From positions 1 to 30,302 of the forward strand of contig DFHY01000023.1 of NCBI GenBank assembly GCA_002371345.1: a stretch of 30,302 nt of DNA. The letters are read 5' to 3'. The stretch is from Lachnospiraceae bacterium UBA3711 (lineage in GTDB: Bacteria > Bacillota > Clostridia > Lachnospirales > Lachnospiraceae). Below the pieces are notes generated by a model. That model saw nothing but the letters and a program-made list of their open reading frames with translations. It did not search any database and was not told where the DNA came from. Shown piece by piece: positions 24,673-30,302 of the stretch; the stretch's first letter is position 1, and every line of letters starts with the position of its first letter. Both the position numbers and the translations under genes were made by a program.

Positions 24673-26050
24673 ACACTATATACGTTCAGACGGAAAGAAT
24701 CTCAGGATGGGGTATACTACCGGTACATGCGCGGCGCTTGCAGCTGCCGGAGCGGCGGAGGCGCTTCTGACCGGGCATTTCCCGAAGGTGCTGAGCCTGA
24801 TGACGCCGAAAGGGATCGAGGTCTTTGTCAGGCCGGAGGAGTGCTGCCTGTCAGGCGGGCAGAAAAACACAGGCAGAGCTGAATCACGGGCAGATGAGCG
24901 GAGGGTCACAGGTAAAGCTGACTCTCAGGCAGGTGGGCAAAAGTCTGAGTGGGCCAGATGCGGAGTGAGGAAGGACGCCGGAGACGACGCGGATGTGACG
25001 GACGGTCTGCTGATAATGGCACAGGCTGAGCGGTGTGATCTTACATCTGCTCCGGATGGAGCATGCCATGATCGGGGACACAGCGATCTTCATGGCGAAG
25101 CCGGCCGAGAGTTAAGAAGCAAAACATATAACTCAGAGCGTGTCAGGATTCTTGGCGGCGAGGGTATAGGCAGGGTGACAAAGCCGGGACTTGACCAGAA
25201 GGTGGGCGAAGCGGCGATCAACCGTGTCCCCAGGCAGCTGATACGCCGGGAGGTTCTTCGCGTGTGTGAGGAGCAGGGATACGAAGGAGGGATCACCATT
25301 ACGATATATGCGCCTGACGGGGAAGCAGCCGCCAAAAAGACGCTGAATGAACGTCTGGGGATTGAGGGAGGAATATCCATCATCGGAACCAGCGGAATCG
25401 TGGAACCCATGAGCATGAAAGCGTATGCTGATTCTGTGCGGCTTGAGATCAGGCAGGCAGCGGCACAGGTCAGTGAGATATACAGTGAAACAGTCGGAAC
25501 TCATGGTAAGAGCCAGGCAGCGGCAGAGCTACTTGGTAACCGGAAGGCAGCAGCGAGGATCAGGGAGATAGAGAAAAGCCGCAAAGGCACGATTATCCTG
25601 ACACCCGGCAACTATGGGCTTTCATATCTTGAGCAGAATGGGAAGGATATTCCGGATGCCCCGGTTGTGGTCTGCTCGAACTTCATCGGGGACGCGGTTG
25701 ATGAAGCGGTATCATGCGGATTCGGCAGGATCATTCTCGTCGGTCATGCGGGAAAGCTTGTGAAGCTTGCGGCAGGAATCATGAACACTCACAGCAGCGT
25801 GGCCGACGGAAGAACTGAGATCTTCACTGCTCACGCGGCTGTCAACGGAGCGTCAGAGGAGACATGCAGGAGGCTTATGGATGCAGTGACGACTGACGCG
25901 TGTATATCCATACTCATGGAGGAAGGCCTTGCGGAAAAGGTCCTTTGTTCTATACGGGATATGGCTCTTGACCACCTGCGCAGGAGATGTGCCGGAATCA
26001 GCTGTGATATAATCATGTTCTCAAATGAGTACGGAGAACTTGGAAGATAA
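24662..26050 (+). CDS. cbiD: Cobalt-precorrin-5B C1-methyltransferase CbiD, with two insertions
   Basis: Hallmarks of CbiD are all present: LRMGYTTGTCAALAAAGAAE at the start, GVRKDAGDDADVTDG, ILGGEGIGRVTKPGLD, GEAAINRVPRQLI, GTSGIVEPMS, TPGNYGLSY, and GHAGKLVKLAAGIMNTHSS near the end. It methylates C1 of the corrin ring with S-adenosylmethionine. At 462 residues it is about 90 longer than usual. The excess lies in two hydrophilic segments, about residues 62-97 and 121-158, inserted between conserved blocks without breaking them. The ATG follows GGAGGCGGGG and overlaps the ATPase gene. Confidence 0.94.
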   Translation: MAFEHYIRSDGKNLRMGYTTGTCAALAAAGAAEALLTGHFPKVLSLMTPKGIEVFVRPEECCLSGGQKNTGRAESRADERRVTGKADSQAGGQKSEWARCGVRKDAGDDADVTDGLLIMAQAERCDLTSAPDGACHDRGHSDLHGEAGRELRSKTYNSERVRILGGEGIGRVTKPGLDQKVGEAAINRVPRQLIRREVLRVCEEQGYEGGITITIYAPDGEAAAKKTLNERLGIEGGISIIGTSGIVEPMSMKAYADSVRLEIRQAAAQVSEIYSETVGTHGKSQAAAELLGNRKAAARIREIEKSRKGTIILTPGNYGLSYLEQNGKDIPDAPVVVCSNFIGDAVDEAVSCGFGRIILVGHAGKLVKLAAGIMNTHSSVADGRTEIFTAHAAVNGASEETCRRLMDAVTTDACISILMEEGLAEKVLCSIRDMALDHLRRRCAGISCDIIMFSNEYGELGR

Positions 26051-26086
26051 CTCAGGATGAGATACATCGGCAGAACGGAGACTACT

Positions 26087-26845
26087 ATGGTGCATTTTGT
26101 TGGAGCGGGAAGCGGAGCTCCGGATCTGATTACGATACGGGGCAGGGAACTGCTTGAGAGAGCGGATATTGTTATCTATGCCGGCAGCCTGGTTAATCCG
26201 GCGCTTCTTGCATATACCAGGGATGGGATTCCACTGTATAACTCCGCCAGGATGACTCTGGAGGAGGTGACAGAGGTCATGCTCGCTCACCGTTCTGATG
26301 AAATAGTCCGTCTGCATACAGGTGATCCGAGCCTCTATGGCGCCGTCCGTGAGCAGATGGACGTTCTTGACAGAGAGAACATTTCATATGACGTGACCCC
26401 GGGAGTTTCGAGCTTTCTTGCCGCGGCGGCAGCGCTGAAAGAGGAATATACTCTGCCCGCTGTTTCACAGACTGTAATACTGACACGTATGGAGGGCAGG
26501 ACGCCCGTGCCGGAGAGGGAGCGCCTTGCGTCTCTGGCGTCGCACGGAGCGTCGATGGTGATCTTTCTCTCGGCGGCGCTGACCGAGGTGGTTCAGGCGG
26601 CGCTTCTTGAAGGCGCGTATACAGATGACACCCCGGCGGCGATCGTGTATATGACGGGCTGGCCGCAGGAGAAGCTTATACGGTGCAGTGTCGGAGAGCT
26701 GCATGAAACAGCGCTTCGTGAGAATATTACACGGACGGCGCTGATTCTTGTCGGAGACTTTCTGCGGCAGGATCATGTACCGGAGAGAAGCCGGCTGTAT
26801 GATCCGGCGTTCTCAACCGGATACAGGGCATCGTCCAAGGGCTGA
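26087..26845 (+). CDS. cbiF: Cobalt-precorrin-4 C11-methyltransferase
   Basis: A tetrapyrrole methylase of 252 residues, the normal size. Conserved elements are VHFVGAGSGAPDLITIRG at the N-terminus, VIYAGSLV, the RLHTGDPSLYGA loop that binds S-adenosylmethionine, VTPGVSSFLAAAAAL, VILTRMEGRTPVPE and YMTGWPQEKL. These fit CbiF/CobM rather than CbiL or CbiH. The ATG at 26087 has GGAG at good distance; an in-frame ATG at 26057 lacks spacing. Unlike its neighbours it carries no insertion. Between its end and cbiG (26846-27001) no credible gene is seen. Confidence 0.93.
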   Translation: MVHFVGAGSGAPDLITIRGRELLERADIVIYAGSLVNPALLAYTRDGIPLYNSARMTLEEVTEVMLAHRSDEIVRLHTGDPSLYGAVREQMDVLDRENISYDVTPGVSSFLAAAAALKEEYTLPAVSQTVILTRMEGRTPVPERERLASLASHGASMVIFLSAALTEVVQAALLEGAYTDDTPAAIVYMTGWPQEKLIRCSVGELHETALRENITRTALILVGDFLRQDHVPERSRLYDPAFSTGYRASSKG

Positions 26846-27001
26846 AGCAGTATTCAGGGCGACCTGTGGTGTGTATAGTGAGACAAACCGGATATAGTAT
26901 TTCTTCAGCTCCAGAGGGAAGGAAATCTAACCTGGCTTTTATATGGCCATGGGAGTACCATCAGGCAGGACCGCATGGGCGGCGAAGGAGCGTGTGTATA
27001 A

Positions 27002-28135
27002 ATGAGAAGGATATGGGCTGCATGCTTCAGCGGCGCGGGAGAGAGGCTTGCCGGGAAGCTGCCAGGCGTGGAGATCACCAGGTTTCCGGGATCGTGTTCT
27101 CTGCGCAGCTGGACGGAGGCGGGCTTTAATGAGGCCGACGCGCTGATATTCGTTGGAGCCTGTCAGATCGCCGTGCGCGCGATAGCGCCATTTGTGAAGA
27201 GCAAGCTGACTGATCCCGCGGTGCTGGTTATTGATGAGACCGGAAACAGTATCATCCCGATACTGGGGGGACATATCGCCGGGGCGAATAAGCTGGCGTC
27301 TCTTCTTGCGGAGCGGACCGGGGCCCGGGCTGTCATCACAACGGCAACGGACAGCAGGAGCACATTTGCCGCAGACAGCTGGGCTGTGGAAAATGGATAT
27401 GGCATCGTTAATCCTGAAGCTGTGAAGGAGATTTCCGCTTCGGTTCTTGACGGTGATGAGCTCGAACTTCGGATAGTGAGGCAGCATTCAGACGGGGACA
27501 GCAGAGCCAGCGGCAGAGATCCGTCTGCGGAAGACCAGCAGGGATACAGCAAGAACAGAGACAAAGATCCGTCCGCGGAAGACCAGCAGAAAGGCAGCAA
27601 GAACAGAGGAAGGGAGCCGTCTGCAGAAGATCTGCGGAAATACTGCAAGAACAGAGGCAGGGAGCCGGAGAATCAAAAAGATGGACAGGTTCTCAGACTC
27701 GTTCCAAGAACGGTGATAGTAGGTGCGGGCTGCAGGCGGGGGACTGATCCTGAGCATATGGAGGACTGCTTTCTTGACTTCTGCGCTTCGAACGGAATCG
27801 AGCCGGCATCGGTCGGCTGTATAGCTTCGATAAACCTTAAAAAAGATGAAGCTGCGCTTAGGCTGCTGGCATACAGAAGGAAGATACCATTCCTAACATT
27901 CAGCGCGGAAAAGCTGATGGATACGGAGGGCGAGTTCATTTCTTCGGAGTTTGTCAGAGAGACTACAGGCGCCGACAATGTATGTGAGAGAGCGGCAGTA
28001 TGCGCGTTGAAAGAGCTTGACCCTGAAGCCGGCGTTGCATTATCAGTCAGAAAGACTGTATATGACGGAATTACATTTGCCGCGGTCAGAAGGCGAAGCC
28101 CTATAAGCTGGAGATGGCTTGATGACAAGGACTGA
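27002..28135 (+). CDS. cbiG: Cobalt-precorrin-5A hydrolase CbiG, with a tandem-repeat insertion
   Basis: The N-terminal domain (about residues 1-160) shows ADALIFVGACQIAVRAIAPF, VIDETGNSIIPILGGHIAGA and TTATDSRSTFAAD. The C-terminal domain (about 230-375) shows VIVGAGCRRGTD, VGCIASINLKKDE and PFLTFSAEKL. Together they are complete CbiG, which opens the ring-A lactone and releases the two-carbon fragment as acetaldehyde. Between the domains, residues 173-220 are three 16-residue repeats of the form (D/E)PSAEDxxxxxKNRxx, encoded by a 48-bp tandem array, then a fourth partial unit. The insert is highly charged and probably an unstructured linker. AAGGAG lies about 11 nt before the ATG. Confidence 0.93.
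   Translation: MRRIWAACFSGAGERLAGKLPGVEITRFPGSCSLRSWTEAGFNEADALIFVGACQIAVRAIAPFVKSKLTDPAVLVIDETGNSIIPILGGHIAGANKLASLLAERTGARAVITTATDSRSTFAADSWAVENGYGIVNPEAVKEISASVLDGDELELRIVRQHSDGDSRASGRDPSAEDQQGYSKNRDKDPSAEDQQKGSKNRGREPSAEDLRKYCKNRGREPENQKDGQVLRLVPRTVIVGAGCRRGTDPEHMEDCFLDFCASNGIEPASVGCIASINLKKDEAALRLLAYRRKIPFLTFSAEKLMDTEGEFISSEFVRETTGADNVCERAAVCALKELDPEAGVALSVRKTVYDGITFAAVRRRSPISWRWLDDKD
27518..27661 (+). repeat. Three 48-bp tandem repeats inside cbiG
   Basis: Units begin at 27518, 27566 and 27614, with the first codons of a fourth at 27662. The period is exactly 48 bp (16 codons), so copy-number changes keep the frame. Each unit contains CC-GTC(T/C)GC-GAAGA(C/T) and an (A/G)GCAAGAACAGAG-like end. 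Confidence 0.85.
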
Positions 28136-28301
28136 TGCGAATTGCGGCAGCAAGAGAGACAGAGGAGGAATAGCTGTGAGATGCGGCAGCAAGAGAGGCA
28201 GAGAAGGAATTGCTGTTGAAATGCAGCAGTATGGGGACAGGAAAGGAATTGATTTGAAATGCGGCAGCATGAGGGTCAGAGAAGGAAAAGATCTGATATG
28301 A
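28122..28301 (+). CDS. Possible 59-residue repeat peptide linking cbiG and cbiH
   Basis: An ATG inside the end of cbiG opens a 59-codon frame through the 39-bp repeats and stops at a TGA that overlaps the cbiH start as ATGA. The product would be very basic with 13-residue units (CGSKRGREGIAVE and variants). The ATG has no good ribosome site. Translation of this frame could couple cbiG to cbiH, but it may equally be a by-product of a repeat with period divisible by three. No function is claimed. Confidence 0.2.
   Translation: MTRTDANCGSKRDRGGIAVRCGSKRGREGIAVEMQQYGDRKGIDLKCGSMRVREGKDLI
28140..28297 (+). repeat. About four 39-bp imperfect tandem repeats between cbiG and cbiH
   Basis: Units begin with TGCGGCAGCAAGAG-like sequence near 28143, 28182, 28222 and 28260. 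The spacing is 38-40 bp, and every unit carries a GAGGA- or AAGGA-type purine run. Units 1, 2 and 4 are most alike; unit 3 has diverged. Confidence 0.75.
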
Positions 28302-29071
28302 AAGCCGGGAAAGTATTTATAGTCGGTGCCGGCCCCGGCGGTATCGGGGATATGACCGGACGTGCCATCGCGGCAGTACGTGAGTGCGGGGTTCTGTGCG
28401 GATATACTGTATACATTGATCTGATCCGCGCGCAGATGCCGGAAGCAGCAGGGAAGAAAACAGTGACGACTCCGATGCGCCGTGAAATAGAGCGCTGTAA
28501 GGCTGCGCTGGATGAGGCTTCGGGGGGAAGGGATGTGGCTATAATCTGCAGCGGAGACGCCGGGATATATGGGATGGCAGGCCCGATTCTTCAGCTGCAG
28601 GAGAACTATCCTCATGTTGAGATTGAGATAATTCCAGGAATCACTGCCGCAGTCTCCGGGGCGGCCATACTCGGAGCGCCGCTTATGAACGACTTCTGCG
28701 TGGTCTCTCTCTCTGACCTTCTCACACCGTGGGACGTTATCGAGAAGCGGCTTCGTGCCGCTGCCGAGGGAGACTTCACCACGGTCATTTACAATCCCAT
28801 GTCGAAGAAACGGACAGATCATCTGAGACGTGCCTGCGACATATTTCTTGAAATGAGGCCTGAGAATACGGTCTGCGGATGGGTCAGGAATATAGGACGC
28901 CCCGGCCAGGAGAAGAAGCTTATGACTCTGAGAGACCTTCGCGATGAGACGGTCGATATGTTTACAACGGTATATATCGGCAGCGAGGGCATACTGAATG
29001 TGAACGGTTGTATGGTCGTGCCAAGAGGATATAATTCTTTTGACCCCAATACCGGAAATATGCGCGGATGA
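28298..29071 (+). CDS. cbiH: Cobalt-factor III / precorrin-3B C17-methyltransferase
   Basis: A 257-residue tetrapyrrole methylase with KVFIVGAGPGGIGDMTGRA, VAIICSGDAGIYGMAGPI, IPGITAAVSGAAILGAPL, NDFCVVSLSDLLTPWDVIE and TTVIYNPMSKKR. The SDLLTPW block is diagnostic for the C17-methyltransferase (CbiH/CobJ), the ring-contraction enzyme. The start at 28298 follows AAGGA about 10 nt upstream, within the last repeat unit; an earlier in-frame ATG at 28259 lies in the repeats. No insertion is present. The gene after it begins 106 nt downstream. Confidence 0.94.
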   Translation: MKAGKVFIVGAGPGGIGDMTGRAIAAVRECGVLCGYTVYIDLIRAQMPEAAGKKTVTTPMRREIERCKAALDEASGGRDVAIICSGDAGIYGMAGPILQLQENYPHVEIEIIPGITAAVSGAAILGAPLMNDFCVVSLSDLLTPWDVIEKRLRAAAEGDFTTVIYNPMSKKRTDHLRRACDIFLEMRPENTVCGWVRNIGRPGQEKKLMTLRDLRDETVDMFTTVYIGSEGILNVNGCMVVPRGYNSFDPNTGNMRG

Positions 29072-29114
29072 CCGGAAAAACCACTGACATATCTGCGAAG
29101 AGAGGAACTATAGT

Positions 29115-29142
29115 TAACGTCAAAAGAATTATGGCATATACT
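29115..29142 (+). promoter_or_regulatory. Possible internal promoter before cbiJ
   Basis: In an AT-rich gap, TTAACG (29115-29120) and TATACT (29137-29142) are 16 nt apart, and a TATAAT overlaps at 29142-29147. The gap is the only such stretch within the cbi genes, so internal transcription is possible. Confidence 0.3.
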
Positions 29143-29177
29143 ATAATTTCATTAACATCATAAGGCAGGAGCGATAT

Positions 29178-30251
29178 ATGACAGTAGAGAACAGCAGTCC
29201 GGGAAAAATCCTGCTCTTCGGGGGTACTACGGAAGGCAGGAGACTGGCGCAGAAGCTGTCAGAGAGAGGAAAATGTGTGACGGTATGCGTCGCGACTCAG
29301 ACTGGCGCGGATTACCTCAAGGGGATAGCCGGACTTAAGGTTCTAACCGGCAGAATGGACACCGATGCGATGGTTCTGCTGATGGAGGAAGGGTACGACT
29401 TATGTATAGACGCGACCCATCCCTACGCCGTTGAGGCAAGCTCATCGATACGCCGTGCCTGCGGGAGAAACGGACTGCCATACTACAGACTCATACGAAG
29501 AGTAGCGACGCGTGACGAGGTGATTGAAACTGTCCGGGAGCTTGTCAGCAGGTATCTTCAGGATGAAGACCAGGCAGCTCTCAGACGTTTACGGCGCAGT
29601 TGCTCCATTCCACAGGATCGATTCGGTTCTCTTCCGCTTCGTGGCCGCGGGATGCACCGGGGCCAGTTCATCAGTGACGGACATTCTTCTGATGACGTAT
29701 GCTGCGGCGCAGATGGAGCTGACTTCCCACGTATCCGCACATGTGTGAGTGCCGATGATGCATGCCGTATGCTGGCAGAGTATACTGAAAGCATGAGAGT
29801 GAGAGACAGCATGCAGAGCGCCTGCGCCGGAGGCGAATCATCTTCAGGCACCGCAGACTTAAGACGCGGTATCCTTCTGACATGCGGAGCGAAGGAGGCA
29901 GCACATTTCGCTCCTGTCGTGAAGGCGGCCCCGGAATCTGTATACGTGCGGGTGCTGCCGTATGAAGACAGTATCAGCAGGTGCATTGACGCCGGCTTCT
30001 CCAGGGATCATATACTCACAGGGAAAGGCCCGTTTACTGTTGAGGAGAATGTCAGGGCGATAGGGGAATATCACATCCGCATCATTGTAACGAAAGACAG
30101 CGGGATGGAGGGCGGTTATCCGCAGAAGCTTGCCGCGGCTGCACTGTGCGGCTGTGATGTTATAGTTATCAGCAGGCCTGCAGAGGAAGGATTCAGCGAA
30201 GAGGAGATTCTTCTTCAAGCTCGCAAACAGAATCCACAAAGGGGAGTATGA
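29178..30251 (+). CDS. cbiJ: Cobalt-precorrin-6A reductase CbiJ/CobK, with long insertions
   Basis: Conserved CbiJ/CobK blocks are ILLFGGTTEGRRLAQ (NADPH-binding start), CIDATHPYAVEAS, YYRLIRR, ILLTCGAKEAAHF, VRVLPYEDSISRCIDAGF, GKGPFTVEEN and IIVTKDSGMEGGYPQKLAAA. The enzyme reduces the corrin macrocycle with NADPH. At 357 residues it is about 100 longer than the usual size of around 250. The excess lies at residues about 110-187 and 205-230, in Arg/Ser/Gly-rich sequence unlike the family. The conserved blocks on both sides stay in one frame. The start has AGGAG 9 nt upstream. The stop overlaps the next start as ATGA. Confidence 0.9.
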   Translation: MTVENSSPGKILLFGGTTEGRRLAQKLSERGKCVTVCVATQTGADYLKGIAGLKVLTGRMDTDAMVLLMEEGYDLCIDATHPYAVEASSSIRRACGRNGLPYYRLIRRVATRDEVIETVRELVSRYLQDEDQAALRRLRRSCSIPQDRFGSLPLRGRGMHRGQFISDGHSSDDVCCGADGADFPRIRTCVSADDACRMLAEYTESMRVRDSMQSACAGGESSSGTADLRRGILLTCGAKEAAHFAPVVKAAPESVYVRVLPYEDSISRCIDAGFSRDHILTGKGPFTVEENVRAIGEYHIRIIVTKDSGMEGGYPQKLAAAALCGCDVIVISRPAEEGFSEEEILLQARKQNPQRGV

Positions 30252-30302
30252 TATTCAATACCTGGATTATAAAGTCTTGGTTCAGATATTGCCTGAAACA
30301 GA
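30248..30302 (+). CDS. Start of a further gene, cut by the window end
   Basis: An ATG overlapping the cbiJ stop by 4 nt opens a frame that stays open to the end (MIFNTWIIKSWFRYCLKQ). AAAGGGG lies just upstream. Eighteen codons are too few to name a product; the coupling suggests another gene of the operon. Confidence 0.4.
   Translation, partial: MIFNTWIIKSWFRYCLKQ

Noticed and set aside
26866..27129. 87-codon frame between cbiF and cbiG
   Set aside because: It overlaps the start of cbiG in another frame, has no ribosome site and no family resemblance.
27518..28297. Tandem repeats considered as a CRISPR array
   Set aside because: Units are contiguous with no unique spacers, and no cas gene is present.
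1..30302. Prophage, insertion sequence or defence island
   Set aside because: No transposase, integrase, phage structural or nuclease gene and no tRNA attachment site was seen; the genes are ordinary metabolic, signalling and transport genes.

Overview
The window reads as chromosomal DNA of a strictly anaerobic gut-type Firmicute, most likely a Lachnospiraceae-like Clostridium relative. The reasons are strong AGGAGG-type ribosome sites, moderately high GC, the anaerobic (Cbi) cobalamin route with an exported cobaltochelatase, FecBCD-type ABC genes and GGDEF/cyclase signalling. No tRNA, rRNA, CRISPR array, transposase or integrase gene is visible. No database search could be run, so family names rest on motifs read by eye.

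Left part (199-6965, plus strand): a four-gene run made of a right-handed beta-helix protein whose acidic residues match the spacing I recall for GH120 beta-xylosidases, a membrane acyltransferase, a membrane-anchored glycerophosphodiesterase and a secreted 5'-nucleotidase-type metallophosphoesterase. It meets, at a perfect bidirectional terminator (7015-7048), a minus-strand diguanylate cyclase (7092-8183). Next on the minus strand is a 97-residue protein with a double-glycine-type leader and an SH3-like body, with its own terminator. Upstream of it lies a 142-bp non-coding element closed by 10-bp perfect inverted repeats (8790-8931).

Middle part: aldo/keto reductase, Gfo/Idh/MocA oxidoreductase and M19 dipeptidase genes (9088-12110, plus). 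The first two overlap by an abnormal 122 nt, which suggests a recent indel. A minus-strand two-gene cassette (14583-12196) encodes a protein with two intact cyclic-nucleotide-binding domains, then a PAS-linked class III nucleotidyl cyclase; it has a near-consensus promoter. A divergent PlsY-like membrane protein, a small exported helical protein with its own strong promoter, and a MacB/FtsX-type ABC transporter follow on the plus strand.

Right part (19046-30302): a cobalamin operon. A promoter, an adenosylcobalamin riboswitch and a downstream intrinsic terminator precede cbiK (as a lipoprotein), a two-domain lipoprotein of unknown function, a FecB/BtuF-like binding protein, a BtuC-like permease, a BtuD-like ATPase, cbiD, cbiF, cbiG, cbiH, cbiJ and the start of a further frame. 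Many of these genes overlap or nearly abut. The gene order suggests that capture of a metal or tetrapyrrole outside the membrane and corrin-ring construction inside are controlled together by B12. Several of the proteins (binding protein, CbiD, CbiG, CbiJ) carry hydrophilic, low-complexity insertions, and two tandem repeat arrays lie in and just after cbiG.
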